A stretch of 64,000 bases of DNA from Nocardia sp. NBC_01503 (GCF_036327755.1 NZ_CP109596.1:1178001-1242000), one strand, 5' to 3'. Shown: positions 1-9,505, counted from the first letter of the stretch. Made by a program: numbers and translations. The notes: generated by a model not told the origin, from the sequence alone.

Positions 1-618
1 ATGGACGCGGTGGCCATCAACGCGGTCGAGGACGAACTGCGTATGGGCCTGGATCGCGAGGCCGCCGGACTGCTGGTGGCGCGCTCGGACGCACCCGGCG
101 AGCATGCCGGGTACGAGGCCGACATCATGCTCGCGGCCTGCGAAAAGGCCGGGGCCACCGAGGCTTTCCGCACCGACGATCCCGATGAGGGCGAAGCCTT
201 CTGCGCCGCACGACGATTCGCCATTCCGGCGGTGGAACGCAAAGGGCCGCTACTGCTCGAGGATGTCGGGGTGCCGCTGCCCCGGCTCGGGGACCTGGTG
301 CACGGCATCGCCGATATCGCGCGCGAACGCCGGGTGCTGATCTCGGTGATCGCGCATGCCGGGGACGGCAATACCCATCCGCTCATCGTGCACGATCCGA
401 ACGATCCGGCCGAGTCCGAGCGCGCGCACCTGGCCTTCGGCGAGATCATGGATCTGGCCATCGGGCTCGGCGGCACCATCACCGGTGAACACGGCGTCGG
501 ACGGTTGAAGAAGGCATGGCTGCCCGATCAGCTCGGACCGGACGTGATGGCGCTCACGCGGCAGATCAAGAACGCACTGGATCCGCACGGAATACTGAAT
601 CCCGGCGCGGTCCTCTGA
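1..618 (+). CDS. FAD-linked oxidase, C-terminal part (partial)
   Basis: C-terminal 205 residues of an FAD-linked oxidase of the GlcD/D-lactate dehydrogenase (VAO-type) family, which oxidise 2-hydroxy acids. Family marks are the metal/substrate-site segment HAGDGNTHP near residue 117 and the terminal block GEHGVGRLKKAWL near 160. The usual length is about 450 residues, so the FAD-binding PP-loop half lies before the window and the ATG at position 1 is probably internal. The substrate cannot be told from this piece. The next gene follows on the same strand after 46 nt. Confidence 0.85.
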   Translation: MDAVAINAVEDELRMGLDREAAGLLVARSDAPGEHAGYEADIMLAACEKAGATEAFRTDDPDEGEAFCAARRFAIPAVERKGPLLLEDVGVPLPRLGDLVHGIADIARERRVLISVIAHAGDGNTHPLIVHDPNDPAESERAHLAFGEIMDLAIGLGGTITGEHGVGRLKKAWLPDQLGPDVMALTRQIKNALDPHGILNPGAVL

Positions 619-664
619 CCGGCCGCACGGAACAATCCGCACCACAAGGGAGTTCACACCGACC

Positions 665-955
665 ATGAGTACCCGGCTGGAACACAATGTCGACGACACC
701 CGCTACGAGATCTATCTCGACGACACGCTCGCGGGCTACGCCGACTACGCCGAGCGCGTCGATGGTGAGCGCCGGGTCCGCGATATCCAGCACACCCTCA
801 CCTTCCCCGAGTTCCGGGGCCGCGGCGTGGCCGCGCAGGTGGTCGAGTTCGCATTGAACGATGCTCGCGCACAAGGTTTCTCGATCATTCCGACCTGCTG
901 GTACGTGGAGAAGTACATCGGCGAGCACCCCGAATACGCCGATCTGGTCGGCTAA
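665..955 (+). CDS. small GNAT-family N-acetyltransferase
   Basis: A 96-residue protein of the very short YidJ-like GNAT class. It has the acetyl-CoA pyrophosphate-loop signature FRGRGVAAQVV at about residues 56-66 and a conserved C-terminal segment PTCWYVEKYI followed by HPEY, typical of this subfamily. It has one acetyl-CoA-binding core and no extra domain. The substrate is unknown. The ATG follows a purine-rich AAGGGAG about 13 nt upstream. Its TAA stop overlaps the stop of the converging gene on the other strand by two bases. Confidence 0.8.
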   Translation: MSTRLEHNVDDTRYEIYLDDTLAGYADYAERVDGERRVRDIQHTLTFPEFRGRGVAAQVVEFALNDARAQGFSIIPTCWYVEKYIGEHPEYADLVG

Positions 956-1281
956 TTCGCGCGCCCACCATCCGGGCGCTGCGCTCGCCACACCAGCAGC
1001 TGCCGGTCCGCGGTGGTCAGCATCGCCTCGACAACCTTCTCGTTGTCGAATCCCGGTAGCGCCTGCAGCCGAGCCAGGAACGCGGTATCCGCCGCGGAGT
1101 GCGGCACCACGCATCCTTTACCGGTGGCCCCGATCAGCACGAAGAACACGTCTTCGGCGAACGGCCCATCGGCCGTGGTAATGATTCGCACCTCCGCCAG
1201 CTCCCGCCACGCGACTTCTTCCACCCGTCCGTCGGCCAGTGTGCGCCGGACGAAGGTGTCGGTGATTTCGACTCCGGCCAT
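952..1281 (-). CDS. hypothetical protein, about 109 aa
   Basis: Soluble small protein without a recognised domain. It is rich in beta-type segments (for example VEITDTFVRRTLADG and FFVLIGATGKGCVVP). I chose the ATG at 1281 rather than the upstream in-frame ATG at 1308 because GGAG lies about 5 nt before it. It converges on the GNAT gene with overlapping stop codons, so no terminator fits between them. Nothing in the neighbourhood gives its function. Confidence 0.6.
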   Translation of the reverse strand: MAGVEITDTFVRRTLADGRVEEVAWRELAEVRIITTADGPFAEDVFFVLIGATGKGCVVPHSAADTAFLARLQALPGFDNEKVVEAMLTTADRQLLVWRAQRPDGGRAN

Positions 1282-1474
1282 GGCTCCATAGTGCCCCCGC
1301 ATTCCCACTTCGAACAGTCTTGAAACCTCTTATTTCCCAGAGCAACACACAACGTCCGAGGCCAAACCCTTGTGACACCCGGGAATTGGGGGCGCGGCGA
1401 CACCCCCGGACACGCGAGAAGGCGGCACCGGGCGAACCCGATACCGCCTTCCGAAGAAGCGGCGCGCTATGAAA

Positions 1475-2632
1475 TCAGCGCAGGATCTGACGCGACATGA
1501 CCACGCGCTGGATCTGGTTGGTGCCCTCGTAGATCTGAGTGATCTTGGCGTCGCGCATCATTCGCTCCACCGGGAAGTCGGTGGTGTAGCCGGCGCCGCC
1601 GAAGAGCTGGACGGCGTTGGTGGTGACCTCCATGGCCACATCCGAGGCGAAGCACTTGGCGGCGGCGGAGATGAAGCCGAGGTTCTTCTCACCACGCTCG
1701 GCGCGGGCGGCCGAGGTGTAGACCATGAGGCGGGCGGCCTCGATCTTCATGGCCATATCGGCCAGCATGAACTCGGTGTTCTGGAAGGACGCGATGGTCT
1801 TGCCGAACTGCTTGCGGTCCTTGGTGTACGCGATGGCCGCGTCCAGGGCGCCCTGCGCGATACCGACGGCCTGCGCGCCGATGGTCGGGCGGGTGTGATC
1901 CAGGGTCTGCAGGGCGGTCTTGAAACCGGTGCCGGGCTCACCGATGATGCGGTCGCCGGGAACCTTGCAGTTCTCGAAGTACAGCTCGGCGGTGGGCGAA
2001 CCCTTGATGCCCAGCTTGTGCTCCAGCGGACCGACCACGAAACCCTCGTCGTCCTTGTGGACCATGAACGCGGAGATGCCGTTGGCGCCCTTGTCGGCGT
2101 CGGTCACGGCCATGACCGTGTACCAATCGGACTTGCCGCCGTTGGTGATCCAGCACTTGGAGCCGTTGATGATCCAGCCGTCGCCGTCGGCCTTGGCGCG
2201 GGTGCGCATGGAGGCGGCATCGGAGCCGGCTTCACGCTCGGACAGCGCGTAGGAGGCCATCCCGCCCTCGACGATGGTCGGCAGCACCTGCTGCTTGAGC
2301 TCTTCGGAGCCCTGCAGGATCAGGCCCATGGTGCCGAGCTTGTTGACAGCGGGGATGAGCGAGGAGGAGCCGCAGACGCGCGCGACCTCTTCGATCACGA
2401 TGCAGGTGGCGACGGAGTCCGCGCCCTGGCCGCCGTACGCCTCGGGCACATGCACGGCGTTGAAGCCGGCGGCGTTGAGGGCGGTCAGCGCCTCCTGCGG
2501 GAAGCGGGAGTTGCCGTCGACATCCTTCGCGTACGGGGCGATCTCCTTCTCCGACAGGGCGCGAATCGCCGCGCGCAGCTCATCGTGGAAGTCCTCGAGC
2601 TTGAACAGATCGAAATCGGGGTTGCCCGCCAT
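1475..2632 (-). CDS. fadE25: acyl-CoA dehydrogenase, FadE25-like
   Basis: 385-residue acyl-CoA dehydrogenase, catalysing the FAD-dependent alpha,beta-dehydrogenation of acyl-CoA in beta-oxidation. Visible family features are the N-terminal helical domain, the FAD/substrate segment YALSEREAGSDAASM, the WITNGG motif, and the C-terminal catalytic-base region QIYEGTNQIQR with Glu in YEGT. The start at 2632 is chosen over 2710 because AGGAG lies about 9 nt upstream. Synteny with purE/purK supports the fadE25 name (from memory of the mycobacterial order). It is the last gene of a minus-strand run purK-purE-tetR-fadE25. Confidence 0.88.
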   Translation of the reverse strand: MAGNPDFDLFKLEDFHDELRAAIRALSEKEIAPYAKDVDGNSRFPQEALTALNAAGFNAVHVPEAYGGQGADSVATCIVIEEVARVCGSSSLIPAVNKLGTMGLILQGSEELKQQVLPTIVEGGMASYALSEREAGSDAASMRTRAKADGDGWIINGSKCWITNGGKSDWYTVMAVTDADKGANGISAFMVHKDDEGFVVGPLEHKLGIKGSPTAELYFENCKVPGDRIIGEPGTGFKTALQTLDHTRPTIGAQAVGIAQGALDAAIAYTKDRKQFGKTIASFQNTEFMLADMAMKIEAARLMVYTSAARAERGEKNLGFISAAAKCFASDVAMEVTTNAVQLFGGAGYTTDFPVERMMRDAKITQIYEGTNQIQRVVMSRQILR

Positions 2633-2805
2633 GGGGTTCGTCTCCTGTGCGTTCGGGTCGGTTCGCCGCTGGTCTCCCAACCTCACCAGCGTCTCGGCAC
2701 TCAGTGCCATTCAAAGCCGAGTATACGCCGCGATATCGCGGCCACATGCACATACTGCCCTACGAAAGCGTGGCACGCAGTGTCACTTACGCCACTGCGG
2801 GCCGA

Positions 2806-3498
2806 TCACAGCGTATCGAGACGGCGCGCCAGAAGATCGGCGACCTGCCGTGACGGCATATCCCGCGGAAACACCGCGACCACCATCTGATCCGAGGTGG
2901 CACTCTCACGACCCACCCCGCCCCGCGGAATCGTGGCCAGCGCGGCCCGCAGATCCGCCGGACTCGCCGCGGACTCCCCCCGCACCATGCGCCGCAGCAG
3001 ATAGTTGTGCGTTGCCGTCACCGCCGCCGTGAACTGCACCAGCGCCAAATCGAATTCGCCCCCCAGCCGCGCCCGCAGATAGTCGGTGAACAACCGCTCG
3101 TACCGAAACACGGTCACGATCTCGCGTTCGCGCAGGGTCGGCACCTGCCGCACCACCTGATACCGGCGCGCCGCCAACTCCCGCCACTGCGTGAACCGCT
3201 CGAACACCGCGACCACGGCATCGACCACCGCGTCCCACGGATCCCCCTGCGCCCCATCCAGAAACGCCCGAGCTTGCGCCAACTGCGACTCGTGATCGGC
3301 GAAAACCACATCCTCTTTGGACCGGAACTGCCGAAAGAACGTCCGCCGCGATATCCCCGCCGCCTCCGCGATCTCATCCACAGTCGTTGCCTCATACCCC
3401 TTTTCGGCAAACAGCCGCAGGGCATGATCCACCACCGTCAAACGGCGGGCAGTCGCGTCGTCGGGGGCCACACGCCCACCGTAGTTGGGTGGGCGCAC
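2806..3498 (-). CDS. TetR-family transcriptional regulator
   Basis: About 230 residues. The N-terminal TetR helix-turn-helix is clear (LRLFAEKGYEATTVDEIAEA, then GISRRTFFRQFRSKEDVVF, residues about 27-66), followed by a helical ligand-binding domain with no recognisable ligand. Start codons are uncertain: GTG at 3498 has no ribosome-binding site, and a GTG at 3471 is preceded by GGTGGG. The gene starts 8 nt after the purE stop and precedes fadE25 on the same strand, so a role in regulating the acyl-CoA dehydrogenase is likely but not shown. Confidence 0.85.
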   Translation of the reverse strand: MRPPNYGGRVAPDDATARRLTVVDHALRLFAEKGYEATTVDEIAEAAGISRRTFFRQFRSKEDVVFADHESQLAQARAFLDGAQGDPWDAVVDAVVAVFERFTQWRELAARRYQVVRQVPTLREREIVTVFRYERLFTDYLRARLGGEFDLALVQFTAAVTATHNYLLRRMVRGESAASPADLRAALATIPRGGVGRESATSDQMVVAVFPRDMPSRQVADLLARRLDTL

Positions 3499-3506
3499 GG
3501 AATCGG

Positions 3507-4010
3507 TCAGCCCAGGAGTTGGGTTCGCAGGGCCTGATCCTTTTCCAGGACCATCTTTTCCAGGGCGGACTGGAATTGCTCCATGCGGGAACGCAGTTCG
3601 GGGTCGGCGGCCGCGAGGATGCGGACGGCGAGCAGGCCCGCGTTGCGGGCGCCGCCGATGGAGACCGTGGCCACCGGGACCCCGGCGGGCATTTGGACGA
3701 TCGAGAGGAGCGAGTCCATGCCGTCGAGGTGCTTGAGCGGGACGGGGACGCCGATGACCGGGAGGGGGGTGGCGGAGGCGACCATACCGGGCAGGTGGGC
3801 GGCGCCGCCCGCACCCGCGATGATCACCTGGATGCCGCGACCGGCGGCCTCCTTGGCGTAGTCGAGCATGCGCTGGGGGGTGCGGTGGGCGGAGACGACG
3901 CCTACCTCGAAGCGAATTCCGAACTCCGCCAAGGCTTCCGCGGCGGCGACCATGGTGGGCCAGTCGGAGTCGCTGCCCATGATCAGGCCAACTTGTGCGG
4001 TCTCAGGCAT
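3507..4010 (-). CDS. purE: N5-carboxyaminoimidazole ribonucleotide mutase PurE
   Basis: 167-residue PurE, which converts N5-CAIR to 4-carboxyaminoimidazole ribonucleotide in purine synthesis. Signature segments are the phosphate-binding GSDSDWP near the N terminus, the SAHRTP loop with the catalytic His, and [13 protein letters not shown]. Length is normal for class I PurE. The ATG at 4010 lies inside the end of purK (8-nt overlap), so the pair is translationally coupled. Confidence 0.95.
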   Translation of the reverse strand: MPETAQVGLIMGSDSDWPTMVAAAEALAEFGIRFEVGVVSAHRTPQRMLDYAKEAAGRGIQVIIAGAGGAAHLPGMVASATPLPVIGVPVPLKHLDGMDSLLSIVQMPAGVPVATVSIGGARNAGLLAVRILAAADPELRSRMEQFQSALEKMVLEKDQALRTQLLG

Positions 4011-5226
4011 GATGCGGATCCCATCCGTCGGTCCAAATCGCGTGCGACATCCAGTGGGCCGCGCGCTCCGCCTTTTCGCGGGTGCCGGCGACATCGTCGC
4101 CGAGAATATTGATATGCCCGATCTTGCGATCGGGGCGCTCGCCCTTGCCGTAGAGATGCACCTTCGCCTCGGGGAGGCGGGCGGCCAGGTGGTGCAGGCG
4201 CTCATCCATGGACATCGACGGAGCCTGCTCGGCTCCGAGAATGTTCGCCATGACGGTCACCGGCGCCAGCGGGGCGGTCGAACCCAGCGGATAGTCCAGG
4301 ACCGCGCGCAGATGCTGTTCGAACTGGCCGGTGCAGGCGCCGTCCATACCCCAGTGCCCGGAGTTGTGCGGGCGCATCGCCAGCTCGTTCACCAGCAGCT
4401 CACCCGAGTGCGTTTCGAACAGCTCCACCGCCATCGCACCGGTGACACCCAATTCGGCCGCCAGCCGCAACGCCAGGGCCGCGGCCTCGGTGGCGCGGGA
4501 CTCGGACAGGCCGGGGGCGGGCGCGATCACCACGGCGCACTGACCGTGCCGCTGAATGGTCTCCACCACCGGCCAGGCCGCGGCCTGACCGAACGGGGAG
4601 CGCGCCACCATGGCCGACAGCTCACGCTTCAGATCCACCTTGGCCTCGGCCAGCAGCGAAACCCCATGCGCCAGTTGATCGGTGACAATGCGCTCGGTCT
4701 CGGCGGCATCGGCGGGCATCCATACGCCACGACCGTCATAGCCACCGCGCACGGCCTTGAGCACGAAGGGCCAGCCCTGCGCATCACCGAAGGCGACCGC
4801 GTCGGCGATCGAGGTCACCTCGGTGAACGCCGGAATCGGCACACCCAGCTCGGCCAGTTTGCGGCGCATGATCAGTTTGTCCTGCGCGAAGATCAGCGCG
4901 CGCGGCGGCGGCTGGACATTCACACCCTCCGCGATCAACGCCTCGAGATGCTCGGTCGGCACACCCTCGTGATCGAAGGTCACCGCGTTCGAGCCGACCG
5001 CGGCCTTGCGCAGCGCCGCCAGATCCTGATGACTGCCGAAGATCACATCCGGTGTGACCTGCGCCGCAGGATCGTCCGGGCGCTCGGCCAGCACGCGCAA
5101 CCGCTGCCCAAGCGCAATGGCCGCCTGATGGGTCATGCGCGCGAGCTGACCGCCACCGATCATGGTGACGGTGGGCATCGCGGAGGAATCGAAGGAACGT
5201 GCGCTCACGTTCGTAAATGTTGTCAT
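4003..5226 (-). CDS. purK: N5-carboxyaminoimidazole ribonucleotide synthase PurK
   Basis: 407-residue ATP-grasp enzyme making N5-CAIR from AIR, bicarbonate and ATP, the step before PurE. The N-terminal glycine-rich block GGGQLARM, the ATP-grasp segment [10 protein letters not shown] and the C-terminal RPHNSGHW are all present. It may start at 5226 or at the later ATG of [10 protein letters not shown] (about 17 codons in). It overlaps purE by 8 nt. It is divergent from gtrA with only 63 nt between starts, so the two promoters share that gap. Confidence 0.95.
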   Translation of the reverse strand: MTTFTNVSARSFDSSAMPTVTMIGGGQLARMTHQAAIALGQRLRVLAERPDDPAAQVTPDVIFGSHQDLAALRKAAVGSNAVTFDHEGVPTEHLEALIAEGVNVQPPPRALIFAQDKLIMRRKLAELGVPIPAFTEVTSIADAVAFGDAQGWPFVLKAVRGGYDGRGVWMPADAAETERIVTDQLAHGVSLLAEAKVDLKRELSAMVARSPFGQAAAWPVVETIQRHGQCAVVIAPAPGLSESRATEAAALALRLAAELGVTGAMAVELFETHSGELLVNELAMRPHNSGHWGMDGACTGQFEQHLRAVLDYPLGSTAPLAPVTVMANILGAEQAPSMSMDERLHHLAARLPEAKVHLYGKGERPDRKIGHINILGDDVAGTREKAERAAHWMSHAIWTDGWDPHHA

Positions 5227-5289
5227 GACGGGATGCCCCCGGATCCCGCGGGTTGCCCTTCGAGTCGGTATGGCACGTAGACTCGCGGG

Positions 5290-5832
5290 GTGTCATTTGT
5301 CGACAAGGTGATAAACGTCCTGCCCAAACCGTTGCGGGACCTCGCAGACCAGCATTCCGAACTGCTCAAGTTCGCGATTGTCGGTGCGACGACCTTCGTC
5401 ATCGATCTCGGCATCTTCTATCTGCTCAAATGGACCGTACTGGACACCAAGCCCACGGTCGCCCGCATCCTGTCGGGCACCATCGCGGTCATCGTGTCGT
5501 ACATCCTCAATCGCGAGTGGACCTTCGACAAGCGCGGCGGCCGCGAAAAGCATCACGAAGCGCTGCTGTTCTTCGCGGTGAGCGGTATCGGCGTGCTGCT
5601 GGCCAGCCTGCCGCTGTACATCTCCAGCTACGTGTTCGACCTACGCCAGCCGAACGTGAGTTTCACCGTCGAGAACATCGCCGACTTCTTCAGCGCGTTC
5701 ATCATCGGAAATCTGCTGCAGATGGCATTCCGATTCTGGGCCATGCGCAAGTGGGTGTTCCCGGATGAAATGAAGGAACTCGCCGAAGAGTTCGAGGACC
5801 TCGTCAACGAGGAACAACTCGGACATAGTTAA
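5290..5832 (+). CDS. GtrA-family membrane protein
   Basis: 180 residues with four predicted membrane helices, matching the GtrA/DPMS small flippase-like family that moves polyprenyl-linked sugars or supports cell-wall arabinogalactan and teichoic glycosylation. Typical features are the first helix motif LLKFAIVGATTFVIDLGIFYLL, the central SYILNREWTF segment, and the end RFWAMRKWVFPDE. It starts with GTG. Position next to purK matches the conserved mycobacterial order, where this gene closes the block. Confidence 0.88.
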   Translation: MSFVDKVINVLPKPLRDLADQHSELLKFAIVGATTFVIDLGIFYLLKWTVLDTKPTVARILSGTIAVIVSYILNREWTFDKRGGREKHHEALLFFAVSGIGVLLASLPLYISSYVFDLRQPNVSFTVENIADFFSAFIIGNLLQMAFRFWAMRKWVFPDEMKELAEEFEDLVNEEQLGHS

Positions 5833-5835
5833 AAC

Positions 5836-6516
5836 TTGAAATTAACGCGGCCCCGCAGCTTTTCCGCCTCCCCGAGACTTCAGCGCCCGGCTAAAGACGA
5901 ATGGCTCCGTGTCGATGGGAGCCTGGTCTCGTATCAAATCATCGCCCCGGACTGGCCCGCCGATGTGAATGGACAAGACGGTTCGTACATCCTGGGTACC
6001 TATCGCCCCTCGGTCGAGACAGTGATCGATGAAATCGGTGCGGCGGACTGGATTGCCGAGCTCGATAGGCTCAATGAGCAACGACGGATCGCTGCAAAGA
6101 GGCACCACGAATACCAACTTGCCCAACAGCAAGCGCTGATCGAGCAGGGCACAAATATCCTCTATGACTGGGCCCAGGCACATGGCGACGTCGTTCCACC
6201 TACCAAGGATCAGCCTGGTAAGTGGGTTCGAGAGCTAGAAATCCTCTGGATCGATGCCCATGTGCCAGAGGGTTATACAGCCTGGAATCGGCCGATGAAG
6301 GTCGTCGATAACGACAACCCCGCCCCCGCCGACTTGGAAGCACTGAAGGCTGCGGAAGCTCTCTGCGATAGGACCATCGTCCTCAGTGCGCAGCTCGGCC
6401 GTGCCGGCGGGTTCAATGCGCGTCCCGAACACCGCCAAAGTGTCGTGGGCGTCGTGGTTGCCGCACCTACTGGCTACAGCCGCACCTTCTGGCGCCGCGT
6501 ACCGCAAGGAGAATGA
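5836..6516 (+). CDS. hypothetical protein, 226 aa
   Basis: Starts with TTG only 3 nt after gtrA and reads 226 residues with no membrane segment or recognised domain. The middle is a charged helical stretch (residues about 80-115, rich in Gln, Glu and Arg), probably a coiled coil. It lies at the boundary where conserved gene order stops and accessory DNA begins. Function unknown. The TTG start and its closeness to gtrA make the exact start uncertain. Confidence 0.6.
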   Translation: MKLTRPRSFSASPRLQRPAKDEWLRVDGSLVSYQIIAPDWPADVNGQDGSYILGTYRPSVETVIDEIGAADWIAELDRLNEQRRIAAKRHHEYQLAQQQALIEQGTNILYDWAQAHGDVVPPTKDQPGKWVRELEILWIDAHVPEGYTAWNRPMKVVDNDNPAPADLEALKAAEALCDRTIVLSAQLGRAGGFNARPEHRQSVVGVVVAAPTGYSRTFWRRVPQGE

Positions 6517-6682
6517 GTGGCCGTGTTTCTGCCCGGCCGCCGCTCCTCACTCGTTCTGATACATGAATCGCCGGTTCCGGGTTGGCGGTCTTCCGCATGA
6601 TTTGCCTCACAGGGCAATATGTGTTCTGCCTGCTAGGCTGCCGCCTAGCCAATCTTGAACCAGTGGGGGGTGTCGCTCGGGA

Positions 6683-7144
6683 ATGGTGATCCAGAATGTG
6701 CATTTCGGTGGTTACGACGATTGGGATGACGAACCGTCGCAACCCACCCGGCCACCTGCACCAGTTAGTCCGCAGCCGGCGATGGAGCCACCGACCAAGA
6801 TCGGGGTCGAACTTCCCAAGGTCATCGTGGTTCCCGCGCACCCGCACCCGGACGACGAGGGTGTTTCTATCGAACTCAGCGCGGAAGTCACAGGAGCGCC
6901 GGTCGCGATCGTATTCTCGAACGTCGAGCGCTTGATCGAACGGCTGGGGCAACACCAGCCCTGGATCATGGTTCAATCGGCGGCCCTGCCCCAATTGCTC
7001 GGCACCTCCGCCATCTCGATCGTGCTCGATCCTCTCGAGAAAACCTGTCGAACCTGGTGGACGAGCAATCGGCTCGCTGCTATGCAGCGCTACCAAAACA
7101 ATATTGAGATTCCTGAGTCCGACACGGTGGTGTTCCGCATATGA
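6683..7144 (+). CDS. SAV_915/SseB-like protein, 153 aa
   Basis: Residues about 45-120 resemble the actinobacterial SAV_915-type (SseB N-terminal-like) small proteins: a first strand VIVVPAHPHPDDEGVSIEL, then AIVFSNVERLIERLGQHQPW, with the characteristic QPW, then a final strand ending in IVLDP. Family function is not known; such genes often sit beside WXG100/ESX genes. An acidic, proline-rich N-terminal tail of about 40 residues precedes the domain. It overlaps the next gene by 4 nt (ATGA), so the two are translated together. Confidence 0.65.
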   Translation: MVIQNVHFGGYDDWDDEPSQPTRPPAPVSPQPAMEPPTKIGVELPKVIVVPAHPHPDDEGVSIELSAEVTGAPVAIVFSNVERLIERLGQHQPWIMVQSAALPQLLGTSAISIVLDPLEKTCRTWWTSNRLAAMQRYQNNIEIPESDTVVFRI

Positions 7145-7440
7145 GTGGTTTCGAAGTCGTTCTCGACGATTTGAAGTCGATGGCTAAGACGTTCGGCGAC
7201 GAAGCGACGACGTACGAAGGTCGAGTACCCGGCTTCCTCCCCGCAGCGGTGGACTCGGGCGACGGCACCTTGAACGAGGCGATGAAGGGCATCCTCGAGC
7301 TGCTCGAGATCCTCAACCATCAGGTGGTCCGCACTATCCAGACGCATTCGGACAAACTCGCCTACGCGCGGGACTCCTATGAGCGCCACGACATCGACAA
7401 CCGCAAGCTGTTCGACGACCTCACTCAGAACCTGGACTGA
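7141..7440 (+). CDS. WXG100-like small helical protein
   Basis: 99-residue all-helical protein of the size and position expected for an ESX/type VII partner (DUF6317-type in Nocardia, from memory). It has no signal peptide. Two long amphipathic helices can be seen, with a break around PGFLPAAVDSGDGT; no WXG triad is present. It is coupled to the SAV_915-like gene by an ATGA overlap and is followed after 20 nt by the larger WXG100-like gene, so the two probably form a secreted heterodimer. This is inference from context. Confidence 0.65.
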   Translation: MSGFEVVLDDLKSMAKTFGDEATTYEGRVPGFLPAAVDSGDGTLNEAMKGILELLEILNHQVVRTIQTHSDKLAYARDSYERHDIDNRKLFDDLTQNLD

Positions 7441-7460
7441 CAGACCGAAAGGAGTGCCGG

Positions 7461-8780
7461 ATGAGCTGGATCGGCGGCGACCTGGCAGGTCTGCAGGCCA
7501 TGGGCACGGCCATGCAAACGGCACCGGATTCGACCAACGACATCGTCCAAGCGCTGAGCTCGAAGGTGGACACCATTGTCGGCGACGCCGGATGGACCGG
7601 CGACGGCGCGGATTCGTTCCGCAAAGCCTGGACCTCGACATCCATTCAGGTCGGTGCGGTGGCCACCGTCACCAGCAGTGCCGGAAAGACGCTCGGCGAT
7701 CTGGGCGACAACCTACAGGCGATCGAAGCCGACCTCTACAACGCCGCCAATGACGCGAAGCTCCTAGGCGCGCAGATCGGCGAGGACGGCAAACCACTGC
7801 CGCTGGTCATCACCGGCGACCCGGATTCAGACACCGCCAAGAAGGCGCGCCAGGCCCAATCGGACTACAGCGCCACTTACGATTCGGCAGTGAAGCTGGC
7901 GCAACGGTTTCGGCTGCAAGCCGCCAAAGAACTCAACGACCTAGCCTCCCCGATCAAGCCGACCGACCACGACAGCGACTTCAGCTGGGACAAACGAGTC
8001 ACCCTCGCCGACTACCTGCGCGGGCTCTACGCGGTGCCGAACGAGAAGAACACCCTGTGGGGCAAGACCCTGCCGGACAAGATCAAGGCCGCGGACCAGA
8101 CACTGGACCAGGCGTTCAAGGACTACACCAAAGCCCACTCGGACTACATCGCCAAGGGTGGGCAACTGCCCATCGACGATCCTGCCCGGATGAACACCTT
8201 CGCTGCGAACAAAGACCTGACTCAACTGGAGAACAAGCTCGCCGCCGCCGAGGCAGGCAAGGGCGAAGCCCCCCTGTCGGACCTGCTGAACGTGAAGATC
8301 AAAGACGCGGACAAGCTCATCCCGGCGCTGGAGAAGGTCACCCCGAAGGGCCTGAACTTCTTGAAGGAGATCCCGGTCGTAGATGTCGCCGCCTCCGGAG
8401 TGGTCGCGGAAATTCAAGCGCGCGACGATATCTCGAAGGGGCAGAACCCGACCACGGCTCGCGCCTACGACTACGGTGCGGCCGCTCTCGGTCTCACAGC
8501 CGGTGCCGCCGCCGTGGCGCTGGCACCCGAAGCCGCGCCGGTACTCGCGGTCGCCGCAGGTGCCGGGGCAATTGTCGTCGGAGTTGGGGACACCTTCTAT
8601 CAGGGCTTCCATGAGCACTGGGCCGAAGACATACACGACCGCGGTGTGGTGAGCGGCGTCACGCACGGCTTGGGCAATACGTTCTCCAACACCGGCCACG
8701 ACATGGCTGATCTCGGCGGTAGTGCCTGGAACGCAACGAAGAGCGCGACAACCAGCTTGTGGCACAAGGCATTCGGATGA
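7461..8780 (+). CDS. large WXG100-like ESX substrate, putative effector
   Basis: 439 residues. The N-terminal about 90 residues form a WXG100-like helical hairpin with the turn AGWTGDGADSFRKAW (Trp-x-Gly), the usual type VII secretion targeting domain. The middle is charged and helical. Residues about 330-385 are strongly hydrophobic and Ala/Gly-rich, ending in FYQGFHEHW, which looks membrane-inserting. I see no known enzyme motif. The ribosome-binding site AAAGGAG is good. The downstream membrane protein overlaps it by 4 nt and could be its immunity or export partner. A pore-forming effector is one possibility, not proven. Confidence 0.7.
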   Translation: MSWIGGDLAGLQAMGTAMQTAPDSTNDIVQALSSKVDTIVGDAGWTGDGADSFRKAWTSTSIQVGAVATVTSSAGKTLGDLGDNLQAIEADLYNAANDAKLLGAQIGEDGKPLPLVITGDPDSDTAKKARQAQSDYSATYDSAVKLAQRFRLQAAKELNDLASPIKPTDHDSDFSWDKRVTLADYLRGLYAVPNEKNTLWGKTLPDKIKAADQTLDQAFKDYTKAHSDYIAKGGQLPIDDPARMNTFAANKDLTQLENKLAAAEAGKGEAPLSDLLNVKIKDADKLIPALEKVTPKGLNFLKEIPVVDVAASGVVAEIQARDDISKGQNPTTARAYDYGAAALGLTAGAAAVALAPEAAPVLAVAAGAGAIVVGVGDTFYQGFHEHWAEDIHDRGVVSGVTHGLGNTFSNTGHDMADLGGSAWNATKSATTSLWHKAFG

Positions 8781-9349
8781 GCACGAACGATCAGTCGTGG
8801 AGCGTGCCACCGGTCGAGTCGATCAAGGGTCTCGGGACCTCGTGGTACCGGCGAGGACCGAGTTACTGGGCCAGGCGGGTGCTCGCCTCGGTTCTGTGGG
8901 CAATCATCTTGTGCGTCGGAGCTCTCCTCGTCGGAGGCCTGGTCATGGCCATCAACAAGGATGCGAATTCGGTTGGGCGGATCATTCTGTGGATCGTGGT
9001 GGTCTCGGTGGTCGCGGTCAGTCACTACCTTGGCTTCCGCGACATGAACCCCAAACGACAGCTGACCCCGCCTCGAAAGCGGCAACCCAGTGTCACAGGC
9101 GCGGGGCTGGGTGCCGGGGTTGCCGCGTTCGGTGGTTCCGCGCTGGGAGCCGGACTGCTGACGATCGGCATGTTCGTCGGGGTGGGCTGGTTCACGGCAA
9201 TGTTCGTGTACTCACTGACCCGCTACACCTCGGCCCCCGAACTCCAAGCCGCACAGAAGATGCGCGAATGGTACTCGCAGCACCCAGAGATCCCTGATAA
9301 CCAACGACCACGCCAATTCCGGCGCAAATCGTTCGGCGCAACGGGCTGA
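8777..9349 (+). CDS. integral membrane protein, putative partner/immunity
   Basis: 190 residues starting at the ATG of an ATGA overlap with the WXG100-like gene. Hydrophobic segments lie at about residues 33-57, 66-85 and two adjoining segments around 105-150, so three to four membrane helices. The C-terminal tail is basic and ends RRKSFGATG. Tight coupling to a secreted-effector-like gene is the typical place for an immunity protein. No named domain recognised. Confidence 0.7.
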   Translation: MSTNDQSWSVPPVESIKGLGTSWYRRGPSYWARRVLASVLWAIILCVGALLVGGLVMAINKDANSVGRIILWIVVVSVVAVSHYLGFRDMNPKRQLTPPRKRQPSVTGAGLGAGVAAFGGSALGAGLLTIGMFVGVGWFTAMFVYSLTRYTSAPELQAAQKMREWYSQHPEIPDNQRPRQFRRKSFGATG

Positions 9350-9395
9350 CAAAGCGTTGGGTTGGCCCGGGGTGGAACAACCGGACCGGACCGCC

Positions 9396-9416
9396 TGGGA
9401 CCAAGTTGGGACCACA
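9396..9416 (+). repeat. tandem TTGGGACCA-type direct repeats
   Basis: Two closely spaced GGGACCA units just before the tRNA fragment at 9506-9551. A second cluster of GGACCA units is at 9762-9790. Such paired direct repeats around a tRNA 3' end are what arm-type sites of a tyrosine recombinase would look like, but no integrase gene is present in this window. Confidence 0.4.
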
Positions 9417-9505
9417 CGTGTTGCTCAGCTCCGAACGTTCCCACGTCGCATAGACTTCGCGAACAAAGTAAAACCGCGTGTGACGTGCAGAAACGCCTGA
9501 TCATT

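Noticed and set aside
1469..2890. Long plus-strand frame of 473 residues opposite fadE25
   Set aside because: Shadow of the acyl-CoA dehydrogenase; composition is His/Gly/Asp-rich as typical of antisense frames in high-GC DNA. The same applies to long frames opposite purK, accA3, accD5, lat and lhr.
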